Shown: positions 40,859 to 49,585, counted from the stretch's first letter. The stretch is 64,000 bases of DNA from Pseudalkalibacillus hwajinpoensis (GCF_015234585.1 NZ_JADFCM010000006.1:1-64000), one strand, 5' to 3'. The notes: generated by a model not told the origin, from the sequence alone. Translations and numbers: made by a program.

Positions 40859-42991
40859 TTATTTTTCTTTTGATACGACGAGTTTATCTTCTACAACTTC
40901 AACTGTAACTGACTGAAGGTCTCCTTCATCCACTAGTATATCGGCAATACCATCTTCAACATGTTCTTCGATCACTCTGCGAAGTGGTCGCGCACCAAAC
41001 TGCGGATTATAGCCAAGTGAAGCTAACTTCTCTTTCGCTTCATCGCTAATTGTAAGAGAAATATTCTGTTCCTCGAGACTCTCATCCAAATCTTCAATCA
41101 TTAAATCAACGATTGTAACGAGGCTGGATTGTTCGAGTGATTTAAATGGAATAATTCCATCAAATCGATTCAAGAACTCGGGTCTAAAGTAACCACCAAG
41201 ACTCTCCATCACATCCGTGTAGCTTTCAGCTGATTCAAAACCAACTGTAATTCTGCGCTCTGATGTTCCAGCATTACTTGTCATAATAATAACCGTATCT
41301 TTAAAGCTAACAGTTCTACCTTGACTATCAGTTAAACGTCCATCATCAAGAATTTGTAAGAACATATTTTGAACATCAGGATGAGCTTTTTCAACTTCAT
41401 CAATTAATATGATGCTATATGGCTTACGTCTTACTCGCTCGGTTAATTGCCCAGCTTCTTCATGACCAACATAACCAGGAGGCGAGCCGATTAACTTAGA
41501 TACAGAGTGTTTTTCCATATACTCACTCATATCAAGACGGATCATGGCTTCACGATCACCAAACATTTCTTCTGCAAGTGATCGGGATAGCTCTGTTTTA
41601 CCGACTCCTGTTGGTCCAACGAATAAGAAGGAACCTATTGGGCGATTTTGACGTTTCAATCCGGCACGACTTCTGCGAATCGCTTTAGCGACTCTATTTA
41701 CGGCATCTTCCTGACCAATTACTTTCGCATTAAGTCGATCCGCAAGATTTTTCATTTTCGTTTGTTCATCTTCGCGAAGTTTCCGTACTGGAATACCTGT
41801 TTTTCCTTCTATAATGTGTTGAATCTCTTCAAGAGACACTAAATGATTCACACTTGATTTATTTTTCAGCGTTTGCTCAAGCTGCTCCTCAAGCTGTAAT
41901 TCTTCAGTTCTTAACTTGGCAGCACGCTCATAATCTTCTGCTTCGGCTGCTTTATTTTTTTCAGCAGCTATTTCTGTTAGACGTTGCTGAATTTCATCGT
42001 GGCTAGACTCTGCAAACGTTAAGTTCAATTTTGCTCCTGCTTCATCCATTAAGTCGATCGCTTTATCTGGTAAGAAACGGTCTTGAATGAAACGATTAGA
42101 CAATGTTACACATGCTTTAATGGCTTCATCTGTGTACTTGACTTCATGATAGTCTTCATACTTAGACTGCAAACCTTTCAGAATTTCAATGGCTTCATCT
42201 ACAGTTGGCTCATTAACCATAACTGGTTGGAAGCGACGCTCAAGCGCTGCGTCTTTCTCAATTTGGCGATACTCTTTAAGAGTCGTTGCCCCAATTAACT
42301 GAAGTTCACCTCTAGCTAACGCTGGTTTCAAAATGTTACCTGCATCCATTGAGCCTTCAGCAGATCCAGCTCCAACGATTTGATGTAGTTCATCCACGAA
42401 CAAAATAACATTCTTTCTACTTTGAAGCTCAGAAATTAACTGTTTCATCCGCTCTTCAAATTGGCCACGAACACCTGTGTTTGAAACGAGTGAAGCTACA
42501 TCAAGTAAATAAATTTCTTTGTTTTTTAGCTTAGAAGGGACATTGCCCTCTGTTATCCGAAGAGCAAGGCCTTCCGCTATGGCTGTCTTCCCGACACCAG
42601 CTTCCCCAATCAAGACAGGGTTGTTTTTATTTCGGCGGTTTAACGTCTCAATCACTCTCGATACTTCATTCTCTCTCCCGATAACCGGATCAATTAATCC
42701 AGCTTTTGCGGCGTCAGAAAGATTTCGTCCCAAGTCATCAAGTAAGCCACCTTTTCCATTTCCAAACTCGGTTTGCGGCCCCTCCTGTTGTGCGTTAAAT
42801 CCATGTTGACCTGATTGGTTCATAAAGGATTGAAAGAACTCATCCATTTGACCTTTTGGTGATGATGCAGTTTGACCATTCATCACTTTTGCGTAACACG
42901 TACTACAAAGGTGTACTTGTTTCTTATTCTGATTCATCTGGACATTAAGTTGAACCGATGCTTGATTTTGTTGACAATGATCACAAAGCAT
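40859..42991 (-). CDS. clpE: ClpE, Hsp100 AAA+ unfoldase
   Basis: ATP-dependent unfoldase that feeds ClpP and disaggregates proteins after heat shock. 710 residues (B. subtilis 699). N-terminal zinc finger CDHCQQN...HLCSTC (CxxC twice) distinguishes ClpE from ClpC. First AAA+ module with GEAGVGKT and [10 protein letters not shown], coiled-coil UVR-type linker about 320-370, second module with GPTGVGKT and [11 protein letters not shown]; ends with the ClpB D2-small domain. Promoter overlapped by CtsR boxes, so repressed by CtsR without stress. AGGAGG upstream of ATG. Confidence 0.97.
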   Translation of the reverse strand: MLCDHCQQNQASVQLNVQMNQNKKQVHLCSTCYAKVMNGQTASSPKGQMDEFFQSFMNQSGQHGFNAQQEGPQTEFGNGKGGLLDDLGRNLSDAAKAGLIDPVIGRENEVSRVIETLNRRNKNNPVLIGEAGVGKTAIAEGLALRITEGNVPSKLKNKEIYLLDVASLVSNTGVRGQFEERMKQLISELQSRKNVILFVDELHQIVGAGSAEGSMDAGNILKPALARGELQLIGATTLKEYRQIEKDAALERRFQPVMVNEPTVDEAIEILKGLQSKYEDYHEVKYTDEAIKACVTLSNRFIQDRFLPDKAIDLMDEAGAKLNLTFAESSHDEIQQRLTEIAAEKNKAAEAEDYERAAKLRTEELQLEEQLEQTLKNKSSVNHLVSLEEIQHIIEGKTGIPVRKLREDEQTKMKNLADRLNAKVIGQEDAVNRVAKAIRRSRAGLKRQNRPIGSFLFVGPTGVGKTELSRSLAEEMFGDREAMIRLDMSEYMEKHSVSKLIGSPPGYVGHEEAGQLTERVRRKPYSIILIDEVEKAHPDVQNMFLQILDDGRLTDSQGRTVSFKDTVIIMTSNAGTSERRITVGFESAESYTDVMESLGGYFRPEFLNRFDGIIPFKSLEQSSLVTIVDLMIEDLDESLEEQNISLTISDEAKEKLASLGYNPQFGARPLRRVIEEHVEDGIADILVDEGDLQSVTVEVVEDKLVVSKEK

Positions 42992-43061
42992 ATGATGGCC
43001 TCCTTATAATATATATAACGTACATTTTATGAAATTAAGATAAAAGGTAAAAGATACTCGC

Positions 43062-43123
43062 TTTGACTTTGACTATCTTTGACCTTGTAACTATATTATA
43101 ATTTGACTATCTTTGACTTTCAA
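43062..43123 (-). promoter_or_regulatory. clpE promoter with stacked CtsR operators
   Basis: Minus strand: TTGAAA (43123-43118), 17-base spacer, TATAAT (43100-43095). The spacer is itself a CtsR box, GTCAAAGATAGTCAAA (within 43118-43102); a second box GGTCAAAGATAGTCAAA is at 43084-43068 and a third heptad GTCAAAG follows to 43062. Direct heptad repeats GTCAAA-N3/4-GTCAAA are the CtsR signature. Confidence 0.93.
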
Positions 43124-43339
43124 GTCTTTTGCTCATCCAAATTTTATTTTTTTCTAACTGATTAACGACTCAGGAAAATATCATTCCTATAAGGTTCTTA
43201 AAAATATTTGTAATATTTGAAATAGAGGAATTTTTTCAGAGATTGGATAATAGATTGTAATAACTACTTTTCGACAAAGGGGTATACAAGTTTACTAGTA
43301 CGGTAACAATGATGATAGATTACAAAGGGAGGATATCTT

Positions 43340-43804
43340 ATGAATGATTCAGTCTATCAATTGATTGTTGAAACAACCGTCAAACGAGTGCCTAGCTGTC
43401 ACGAGACGCCTGAGGATTTCTTCATTGCCCTTGATGATCGAGAATATCCATATTTAATCTTACCCACGCCTAAGGAAATGTTTGATAATGATGATGTGTT
43501 CACAATTCGTTTGATTCCGGATGCCCTCAACAAATTTCGATTTGAATTGGACAACTCATTCACTAAATTATCTTTCAGACGCTTTTCTACCTTCTTTGAT
43601 GATAAAACATACTACTTTGGCCCCGACGACAATATGTTGATTCATTTTCTAAAGTCGCCCGTTTACAGAAGCTATGTCGCGTGGGTAAGTCACTTGTATT
43701 TTAAACGCATTGATGACCTTATTGAACGGTATAACAATGAACAGCTTCCTGAAGAAAGAAAATCCATTAAAGCGAAACTTTCTCGCCTTCTGATCGAAGC
43801 TTAA
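43340..43804 (+). CDS. Hypothetical 154-residue protein
   Basis: Soluble, no motif recognised. Begins MNDSVYQLIVETTVKRVPSC; mixed alpha/beta with aromatic-rich middle (FRRFSTFFDDKTYYFGPDD) and a helical C-terminus (LIERYNNEQLPEERKSIKAKL). GGGAGG 9 bases before ATG. Its last 38 bases overlap the end of convergent mnmH, with no terminator between, so the two messages can pair. Function unknown. Confidence 0.75.
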   Translation: MNDSVYQLIVETTVKRVPSCHETPEDFFIALDDREYPYLILPTPKEMFDNDDVFTIRLIPDALNKFRFELDNSFTKLSFRRFSTFFDDKTYYFGPDDNMLIHFLKSPVYRSYVAWVSHLYFKRIDDLIERYNNEQLPEERKSIKAKLSRLLIEA

Positions 43805-44828
43805 TCTCGAAGCGATCTACTTCATTCTGGACAAGTTTAGTTCCTTCCTCAAGTGAATCATACGTTAGGTTAATAATGTTACCTTCGTTCTCATATGCTT
43901 TGTATTCATAACGAGGATCATAATAATAAATCAGGAGCCGTTCAACAATCAAGGCATAGTCATTCTCAGCAAGAGCATCGGCAATTACTTCTTTATCTTC
44001 ATTCGAAAATCGCTTCTCAATTTTGTTAATAGCTCCTGTGATTTCTTCGTGATGATGTTCAGGATGATACGTATTTAAGATCGTACGAATTCGATAAGAA
44101 AGCGGGGCGTGGACTTGTATACGCGTCCCTTTTTGTTTGCCTTCTAAAATAAACTCTGGAATGATAATATTTCCAAGTCGCTTACTTTCAGATTCAATGA
44201 TGTAATAAGACGTTTCTCCAATTTCTCCTAATCTATGGTACAGCATGGCTTCAAATTCTTTTTGACTTCTTTCAGGCAAATCAACTCTTCCAAATACAGA
44301 ACCTCGATGAGCTGCAAGTCCCTCAAGATCAAGAACAGGATAACCCTTCTCTTCTAAATCATTAAGTATTTCAGTTTTAGATGTACCGGTTAGTCCTTCC
44401 AAAACAAGATAGGGTGTCGTCTGATTCGCAAAGTATTCTAAACCAGCCGTCACTTTTTGTCTGTAGGAACGAATACCTCCTTCTAGCTGTCGGCATGGCA
44501 GTCCCATCATGTCAAAAATAACTGTCAAACTTTTACTTCTCATTCCTCCTCGCCAGCAGTAAATAGCAATTTCTTCACCTTTTGTTATTTCCTTCGCTCG
44601 TTTATAAAACTCAGGAAGTAAGGGCGAAACAAGAGAAATCCCTAATTCCTTCGCTGCTTCAGTTCCTTTTTGCTTATATGTTGTTCCGACAATTTCTCTT
44701 TCTTCATTAGAGAAAATAGGTAGGTTCACAGCACCTGGGATATGAAACTTTTCATATTCTGCCGGTGTACGAACATCCAATAAGAGCATCTTTCTTTCCA
44801 AAACTTCATCGATTGTTATTGTTTTCAT
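43767..44828 (-). CDS. mnmH: MnmH/SelU, tRNA 2-selenouridine synthase
   Basis: Converts 2-thiouridine at tRNA wobble position 34 via geranyl-thiouridine to 2-selenouridine. 353 residues from ATG 44828 (AAGGAT 7 bases upstream; ATG 44837 lies inside that site). Rhodanese domain 1-125 with catalytic Cys91 in IYCWRGGMRS; P-loop domain with GLTGTSKTEIL near 138-148 and FGRVDLPERSQKEFE. Close to the usual 364 length. Needs selenophosphate from SelD, whose gene is not in the window; geranylation alone is possible without it. Confidence 0.9.
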   Translation of the reverse strand: MKTITIDEVLERKMLLLDVRTPAEYEKFHIPGAVNLPIFSNEEREIVGTTYKQKGTEAAKELGISLVSPLLPEFYKRAKEITKGEEIAIYCWRGGMRSKSLTVIFDMMGLPCRQLEGGIRSYRQKVTAGLEYFANQTTPYLVLEGLTGTSKTEILNDLEEKGYPVLDLEGLAAHRGSVFGRVDLPERSQKEFEAMLYHRLGEIGETSYYIIESESKRLGNIIIPEFILEGKQKGTRIQVHAPLSYRIRTILNTYHPEHHHEEITGAINKIEKRFSNEDKEVIADALAENDYALIVERLLIYYYDPRYEYKAYENEGNIINLTYDSLEEGTKLVQNEVDRFEIKLRSEGEKVSL

Positions 44829-44897
44829 GACACTCATCCTTTATATATTTACATAGCACAAGTATATCATCATCTCTTTGCCAAGTTCATTTGTACT

Positions 44898-44923
44898 GTT
44901 TATCCAATGTATAAATGGGGAAA
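44898..44923 (+). promoter_or_regulatory. SigB-type promoter of the 115-aa gene
   Basis: GTTTAT (44898-44903), 14-base spacer, GGGAAA (44918-44923); GTTT-N14-GGG is the general-stress sigma pattern. Confidence 0.65.
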
Positions 44924-44943
44924 TTTGATAGTGAGGTGATACA

Positions 44944-45291
44944 ATGAATGCGTCAACTATGCTAACAGAAGTTCGTAACACGCTTACTGAATGGGTAGGC
45001 GGACATCTTATCATTGAGAAAAAAGAACAAGACGATCTCGATAAAACCATCATGAAACTCGAAGATTTTGTATTTCAACACAGGGGGGAGACCGTCGATG
45101 ATTACACGGCTTCGACACTCCTTCAACTTAAAGGCGAAGGTAAAGTCATTTCAGACGAAGCTACAGCCCCTCTTCCACACTCCACTTTTGAAATTCCTTT
45201 AGAAGATATAAACGATGTTAAAAAGCATTCAGACGAGCTGATCGTACTTACAGAACGCGCATCTTATCACATCAACTACAATTCCAATTAA
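44944..45291 (+). CDS. Hypothetical 115-residue protein, probable SigB regulon member
   Basis: Soluble acidic protein. Residues 1-50 MLTEVRNTLTEWVGGHLIIEKKEQ, then DKTIMKLEDFVFQHRGETVDDYTASTLLQL and a beta-like C-terminus with Thr/His. GTGAGGTG upstream of ATG. Stands alone with a SigB-type promoter and its own terminator, so its expression is expected under general stress. No family recognised. Confidence 0.75.
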   Translation: MNASTMLTEVRNTLTEWVGGHLIIEKKEQDDLDKTIMKLEDFVFQHRGETVDDYTASTLLQLKGEGKVISDEATAPLPHSTFEIPLEDINDVKKHSDELIVLTERASYHINYNSN

Positions 45292-45317
45292 AGGAACCAA
45301 AGGTGGTTCCTTTTTTT
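45290..45317 (+). terminator. Terminator of the 115-aa gene
   Basis: 9-bp stem AAAGGAACC / GGTTCCTTT, 6-base loop, T7. Confidence 0.85.
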
Positions 45318-45398
45318 GTTGCCTACTTTATTAAAGGCATATCTCAAAATAATGAGTAATATGCTGATCATAAATGAGCTATATGGGGAGGTATTGAG

Positions 45399-45761
45399 AT
45401 GGATAATAAAGACGTAACGGTTCCTGATCAAACAATAAGACAATGGGCTATGTATGTTCATCTCTCTGCATTGAGTGGTTATTTAATTCCTCTGGGACAT
45501 ATTATTGGTCCAATCATCCTCTGGTCAATTAAAAGAGAAGATGAACCGTTTATCGATGATCAAGGAAAAGAGTCCATTAACTTCCAAATAAGTATGACAC
45601 TCTATCTCGTCATTGCTGGGATCTTAAGTCTAGTCCTTATAGGGCTTATCCTTCTCCCTATTCTACTTGTCATGCACCTTATCTTTATTGTGATTGCATC
45701 GGTCAAGTCGAATCAGGGCACTTTATATCGCTACCCCTTAACCATTCGATTTGTATCTTGA
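45399..45761 (+). CDS. DUF4870 (Tic20-like) membrane protein
   Basis: 120 residues; three helices (about 18-40, 63-85, 87-105). DUF4870 hallmarks: IRQWAMYVHLSALSGYLIPLGHIIGPIILWSI, then the polar stretch FIDDQGKESINFQISM, typical of the family. Role unknown; members are small membrane proteins, often stress-linked. GGGGAGG precedes ATG. No SigB promoter seen. Confidence 0.85.
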   Translation: MDNKDVTVPDQTIRQWAMYVHLSALSGYLIPLGHIIGPIILWSIKREDEPFIDDQGKESINFQISMTLYLVIAGILSLVLIGLILLPILLVMHLIFIVIASVKSNQGTLYRYPLTIRFVS

Positions 45762-45847
45762 ATTTTCAAGAATTTCAAGCGTTTACACATAATTTAGGTA
45801 TGTCCATGTTATAATGAAACTAAACTTATGATGTGGAGGGTCTGCTC

Positions 45848-45964
45848 TTGGCTGTTAAGGAAAAAGAATGGAACCGTTTTACTGTATGGGCACTTGCCTT
45901 TATGGTTTGGATCGTTCCTATTGCTTTTGTTATTGGTTTCTACATAATTTCACGTCCCCAGTAA
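45848..45964 (+). CDS. 38-residue single-helix membrane protein
   Basis: TTG start with GGAGGG 8 bases upstream; begins LAVKEKEWNRFTVWALAF, one helix about 12-34 rich in Trp and Val, ends ISRPQ. A TGTTATAAT extended -10 is 30 bases upstream and a perfect terminator follows at once, so a complete mini-unit. No family recognised; resembles small respiratory-complex subunits in layout only. Confidence 0.6.
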   Translation: MAVKEKEWNRFTVWALAFMVWIVPIAFVIGFYIISRPQ

Positions 45965-45993
45965 AACCAGCGTCAATGCGCTGGTTTTTTTAA
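45964..45993 (+). terminator. Terminator of the 38-aa gene
   Basis: 9-bp stem AAACCAGCG / CGCTGGTTT, 6-base loop, T7 tail. Confidence 0.88.
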
Positions 45994-46008
45994 TTCTCTT
46001 AAAAGCAG

Positions 46009-46034
46009 GTTTTATCACTACATATGATGGGAAT
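46009..46034 (+). promoter_or_regulatory. SigB-type promoter of the DUF2188 gene
   Basis: GTTTTA (46009-46014), 14-base spacer, GGGAAT (46029-46034). Confidence 0.65.
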
Positions 46035-46069
46035 TGTTCCTTATACACAGCTTAAAGGAGGATTTATTC

Positions 46070-46267
46070 ATGAAGGAATTTACAGTAGCACCAAATAAAG
46101 ATGTAACAGGTTGGTACGTTAAAATTGAGGACGTCGCTCCAACAGACCTCTACGATATGCGCTCAACAGCTATTGAAAAAGCAGAGGAAATGGCTAAAGG
46201 AGATTCTCCAAGTCGCCTATTGATTTTAAATGAACAGCATGAAGTTGAAGAAGAACGCTCATTTTAA
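46070..46267 (+). CDS. DUF2188 small stress protein
   Basis: 65 residues from ATG 46070 with AAAGGAGG 8 bases upstream; the longer ORF start is upstream of the ribosome site. DUF2188 pattern: short beta start KEFTVAPNKD, GWYVKIE, DMRSTAIEKAEEMAKGDSPSRLLILNEQHEVEEERSF. Small proteins of this kind accompany stress regulons; biochemical role unknown. SigB-type promoter and own terminator. Confidence 0.82.
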   Translation: MKEFTVAPNKDVTGWYVKIEDVAPTDLYDMRSTAIEKAEEMAKGDSPSRLLILNEQHEVEEERSF

Positions 46268-46274
46268 TCTACAT

Positions 46275-46315
46275 AAAGAAGCCCTCCGTAGCTTACGGAG
46301 GGCTTCTTTATTTTT
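46275..46315. terminator. Terminator after the DUF2188 gene
   Basis: 16-bp perfect stem AAAGAAGCCCTCCGTA / TACGGAGGGCTTCTTT, 3-base loop, T-run; may also serve the gsiB-like gene from the other side. Confidence 0.9.
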
Positions 46316-46396
46316 ATTTCTAATCGTCACAAGATCTATTTTCAAAAGGATTTTATTAAAAAGAACGAAGGGAAATCCCTTCGCTCTTTACTGTTT

Positions 46397-46777
46397 CTAT
46401 TTGTTTCCGCCGCTCTTTTTTCCACCCTTTTTCCCAATTTCCTCATAGAATTCTTTATCTTGATTTTTAGATGTTTGGTTTCCACCTTTTTCTCCAATTT
46501 CTTGATAAAACTCTTTATCGTGTTCTCGAGCGGTTTTCTTACCACCCTTTTCTCCAATTTCCTCGAAGAATTCTTTATCATGCTCTTGAGCCGTTTTATT
46601 ACCGCCCTTTTCTCCTATCTCTTGATAGAACTCTTGATCATGCTCTTTTGCTGTTTTTTCTCCACCTTTTTCTCCAATATCCTGATAAAACTCTTTGTTA
46701 TGTTCTCTTGATGTTTTTTTGCCACCTTTACGTCCTGCTTCTTCTCTGCTCATTTTGTCATTACTATTGTTAGCCAT
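46397..46777 (-). CDS. gsiB: GsiB-like KGG-repeat general stress protein
   Basis: 126 residues, hydrophilic and Glu/Lys/Gly-rich, LEA-like protection protein induced by general stress. Opens MANNSNDKMSREEAGRKGGKKTS and carries five repeats of about 20 residues of the type HDKEFYQEIGEKGGxxT, as in B. subtilis GsiB (123 aa). The DNA consequently holds 60-bp tandem repeats, which produce long antisense ORFs of no meaning. AAGGAGG upstream of ATG. A SigB-type promoter lies 50 bases upstream. Confidence 0.92.
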   Translation of the reverse strand: MANNSNDKMSREEAGRKGGKKTSREHNKEFYQDIGEKGGEKTAKEHDQEFYQEIGEKGGNKTAQEHDKEFFEEIGEKGGKKTAREHDKEFYQEIGEKGGNQTSKNQDKEFYEEIGKKGGKKSGGNK

Positions 46778-46827
46778 TTAAAAATCCTCCTTTAGTAATT
46801 TTTTTACATCTTGCGCTACACTTGTTG

Positions 46828-46853
46828 TATTCCACCTTCCTCAATTGATAAAC
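46828..46853 (-). promoter_or_regulatory. SigB-type promoter of the gsiB-like gene
   Basis: Minus strand GTTTAT (46853-46848), 14-base spacer, GGAATA (46833-46828). Confidence 0.65.
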
Positions 46854-46913
46854 GGGAAAATGGTTTCTTTTTACATTTTTGATTCTATCTTACTAATACT
46901 AGTTATTATCCGA

Positions 46914-46944
46914 CAAAAAACGCTCCCAAAATTGGGAGCGTTTA
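46914..46944 (-). terminator. Terminator of the macro-domain gene
   Basis: 12-bp stem AAACGCTCCCAA / TTGGGAGCGTTT, 2-base loop, T-run on minus. Confidence 0.88.
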
Positions 46945-46946
46945 AA

Positions 46947-47387
46947 TTAAGAATAGTAAACATGGATTGGTTTCTCATATTTCTTTGAAAGTTTCTCAAG
47001 AGACTTTTTGACATTGATCAAATCGTCTTTATCTATGCCGCAGCCGATTTTGATTTTAAATCCTTTTTCCTCGAACGGTTTCAGTTCCTTTATCATGTGT
47101 TCAAATGATTTCAACCAGGCGGGATAATTGGTTTGAAGTCCAGCTGGCTTATACTGTCCATACAGATTAGCAATAATACGCTTATTATCTCGACTTAAAG
47201 CAAACGAGCATTTACCTAACTTCTTCTTCGGAGAAAACGGAAAGTCTTCATCTGCTTTAGCGGCTTCAGGGTACGTTTCTTTTACTGATTTTGCAATGCC
47301 AACATCCATTGCATTAAAACAGTCGCATTGATGTGCAATTACAGTACAGTCACTTTTAAGAAGGTTGCCTTTTTCAAAACGAATCAT
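46947..47387 (-). CDS. Macro-domain protein (ADP-ribose binding)
   Basis: 146 residues. Macro fold binding ADP-ribose or its esters: opening IRFEKGNLLKSDCTVIAHQCDCFNAMDVGIAKSVKETYPEA with the NA-containing loop near 22-32 and glycine-rich KIGCGIDKDDL at the phosphate loop. Family members remove ADP-ribose from targets or act on ADP-ribose-1''-phosphate. AAGGAGA upstream of ATG. Single gene with strong terminator. Confidence 0.87.
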   Translation of the reverse strand: MIRFEKGNLLKSDCTVIAHQCDCFNAMDVGIAKSVKETYPEAAKADEDFPFSPKKKLGKCSFALSRDNKRIIANLYGQYKPAGLQTNYPAWLKSFEHMIKELKPFEEKGFKIKIGCGIDKDDLINVKKSLEKLSKKYEKPIHVYYS

Positions 47388-47478
47388 ACATGCACTCTCC
47401 TTCGTAAAGAACCCTTTTGTATGATTATAATGAAAATTCTATTAATTTCAATAGGAATATTTTACTTCCTTCAGCATA

Positions 47479-48249
47479 TTATGATAAGTTTCGCACTTCT
47501 GAACTCGCTTTTGTATACGTAACTGCATGAAAAACTGGATGACAGTCATTATATTGAAATATTTGCTGCATTGGTTTGTTTTCTATACCTGTACTACCTA
47601 TATAATAAGTTGCGCCTTTTTCTTGCAAAAGAAACAAACCTAGCTGATGTAATAGCTTTCCGAATCCTTTCCCACGCTGCTGGGGCAATACACCCATGTA
47701 AAATAGTCTACCTTCTTCTTCCGTGCCCGGTTCAATAATTGGAATAACTACGCCTAAGAGGTTTTTATTCCAATAAACAGAGTAGCAGCTAGATTTGTAC
47801 TGCTCACCAATTTCTTGCTTCATCGCTTCATACTGCATTTCGATAGGGTGAGCGGAAGGAGCATTAAGTGTTCCCTCTGAACATGCTTGCCACAATTCAA
47901 GAAAGAGTTTGATATCCCTCTCATCAACTAGCTTATAAGTAATACTACTATTGTGATTAAAATGCATTTTTTCCATATGAAAACTTTTATAATATTCGAT
48001 GGACTCAGACTTTAAAGCAAAAAAATTATTTTCTAGCACCTGTATTTTTAATTCGGAGGATGCTTCTACCGTTACCGTACAGTGAAGAACCTCTTTTGAT
48101 TCTAGAGCAACACTCAATCGATCAAGTAACAAATCAAATTCAGGACTACGCTTGAGTTTATCTACACCTTCGATTGAAAGATAGTAAGGTCTTCCATCAA
48201 GTAATTTGACACCTAGTTGTTCTTCATGTTCATTCAATGAGAAAACCAT
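47479..48249 (-). CDS. GNAT family N-acetyltransferase
   Basis: 256 residues; two-domain type. C-terminal GNAT domain about 105-245: LFYMGVLPQQRGKGFGKLLHQLGLFLLQEKGA holds the acetyl-CoA loop QRGKGFG, then IENKPMQQIFQYNDC. N-terminal 100 residues are not recognised. It starts 3 bases after the AIM24 gene ends, so it is co-transcribed with it. Substrate unknown. Confidence 0.83.
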   Translation of the reverse strand: MVFSLNEHEEQLGVKLLDGRPYYLSIEGVDKLKRSPEFDLLLDRLSVALESKEVLHCTVTVEASSELKIQVLENNFFALKSESIEYYKSFHMEKMHFNHNSSITYKLVDERDIKLFLELWQACSEGTLNAPSAHPIEMQYEAMKQEIGEQYKSSCYSVYWNKNLLGVVIPIIEPGTEEEGRLFYMGVLPQQRGKGFGKLLHQLGLFLLQEKGATYYIGSTGIENKPMQQIFQYNDCHPVFHAVTYTKASSEVRNLS

Positions 48250-48252
48250 ACG

Positions 48253-48951
48253 TTACCCCTGATTATTTTGCATATATACTTCTTCAAATGGTTGAACGAC
48301 AACAAACCCTTCTCCTTCAAATCTCATTTGAACCGATTCACCACTTCCTCTTCCAAAGAAGGACTTCAGCGACACATCCGTTTGAAAATTCGGCTGCAAT
48401 TGACCTGACCAGGCAACCGTTGCATTAGGATCTGTAATGACTGGTTTTCCCGGAGTTACTCGGATTGTAAGTGGTTCATAATGGCTTGTAATAGCAACCA
48501 TTCCCGGACCCTGACAAGTGACATTAAATAATCCACCTGCCATCATTCCAGTAATTCGTTTCATCATTTTGATATCCCACTGGATGCCATCTTCAAATGC
48601 GAGTAGATCATTTCCATTTACGCTAATTGATTCTCCATGTTGCAAATGTAGGATGGAAATCTTCTTCCCAGAATCCGCCAGATATAACTTGCCATTTCCC
48701 TCAGCTTTCATTAACGAAGCTCCCTCACCTGTAAGGGCTTTTTTAAACATCTTCCCGAGGCCGTGTTCAAGAATTCCCTCTCTCTCGAATTTAATCTGAC
48801 CGTTGTAAGTAATCATAGCACCAGATTTCGCCCACACACGCCCAGCGAGATTAACTTCTAACATTCTTGGCGTTTCTAACTCGAAAAATCCTTCCCCTTT
48901 ATCTTGTTGTTCTGTTGATTGAATAAATTCTTCTATTGAGTATCGATTCAT
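48253..48951 (-). CDS. AIM24/TIGR00266 family protein
   Basis: 232 residues, beta-rich AIM24 (tRNA-binding-like double-psi) family. ATG 48951 sits 7 bases after GGAG; ATG 48957 is too close. Visible: LEVNLAGRVWAKSGAMITYNGQI, GKLYLADSGKKISILHL and TCQGPGMVAITS. Biochemical role unknown; relatives in Bacillus belong to envelope stress regulons. A TGAAAC-N17-CGTA promoter stands just upstream. Co-transcribed with the GNAT gene. Confidence 0.85.
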   Translation of the reverse strand: MNRYSIEEFIQSTEQQDKGEGFFELETPRMLEVNLAGRVWAKSGAMITYNGQIKFEREGILEHGLGKMFKKALTGEGASLMKAEGNGKLYLADSGKKISILHLQHGESISVNGNDLLAFEDGIQWDIKMMKRITGMMAGGLFNVTCQGPGMVAITSHYEPLTIRVTPGKPVITDPNATVAWSGQLQPNFQTDVSLKSFFGRGSGESVQMRFEGEGFVVVQPFEEVYMQNNQG

Positions 48952-48977
48952 TTTCATCTCTCCTTCTAATTAACTAT

Positions 48978-49004
48978 TACGAATAGGTACTGCAAAACGT
49001 TTCA
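48978..49004 (-). promoter_or_regulatory. ECF-type (SigW-like) promoter of the AIM24 gene
   Basis: Minus strand TGAAAC (49004-48999), 17-base spacer, CGTA (48981-48978). SigW sites are TGAAAC-N16-CGTA, so spacing is one base long. Confidence 0.55.
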
Positions 49005-49113
49005 ACTTTCTACTTAATTTTCAGTTAAATACAAACTCTTACAACTCGATTTTTTTGTATTATATGAACAAAAAAATAAATTCTGCTCATACTCATCTCT
49101 TTTTCATCAAATT

Positions 49114-49139
49114 GTTTGCACATATCATGTTAAGGGTAA
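49114..49139 (+). promoter_or_regulatory. SigB-type promoter of the DUF948 gene
   Basis: GTTTGC (49114-49119), 14-base spacer, GGGTAA (49134-49139), 38 bases before the start codon. Confidence 0.7.
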
Positions 49140-49177
49140 GGTAACATTAACTATAATCGCGAGTAGGAGGTTATCAT

Positions 49178-49585
49178 ATGGTTATCGTTTACATTAGTAT
49201 TGCAATCGTAGTTCTTTCACTTATTTACCTGGGATACATAGCCCTTCAAAATTTCAAAGAAACCAAAAAATCTTTAAATGATTTATCTGAGACCGCAGCG
49301 AGGTTTCAAGAAAAAGTAGATAAAATTACTGAGGAAACAAATCAATTAACAGCGACCACTACAACCATTTCTGAAGGCATCCAATCGAAAAAAGAAACTG
49401 TTCAAGGCGTTATTCAAGTTGCCAAAGGCACACCTGAACCCTTTAAAAACCTTGTTTCATCAATTAAAAACACGCCAAATCCGCAGCGTGAAGCAAGAGA
49501 TTCACAGTTAACTGAAATTGGTGATCAACTTGTTGACTTATTGGGAAGATATCGTCTTAAACGGAAATCAAAACATGCGGAGTAA
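49178..49585 (+). CDS. DUF948 (YtxG-like) general stress protein
   Basis: 135 residues. N-terminal helix 2-23 (VIVYISIAIVVLSLIYLGYIAL) then coiled-coil QNFKETKKSLNDLSETAARFQEKVDKIT. DUF948 layout as in B. subtilis YtxG, part of a SigB-dependent operon. Here alone, with a SigB-type promoter and terminator, without ytxHJ. Role at the membrane under stress is not known. Confidence 0.8.
   Translation: MVIVYISIAIVVLSLIYLGYIALQNFKETKKSLNDLSETAARFQEKVDKITEETNQLTATTTTISEGIQSKKETVQGVIQVAKGTPEPFKNLVSSIKNTPNPQREARDSQLTEIGDQLVDLLGRYRLKRKSKHAE

Noticed and set aside
46460..46773. Two long plus-strand ORFs opposite the gsiB-like gene
   Set aside because: Antisense images of a repetitive coding sequence; hydrophobic Phe/Leu bias arises from complementing Lys/Glu codons.
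46397..46777. Regular repeats that could suggest a CRISPR array
   Set aside because: Period of 60 bases stays in frame and encodes KGG repeats of a GsiB-type protein; no spacers of constant length between identical repeats.
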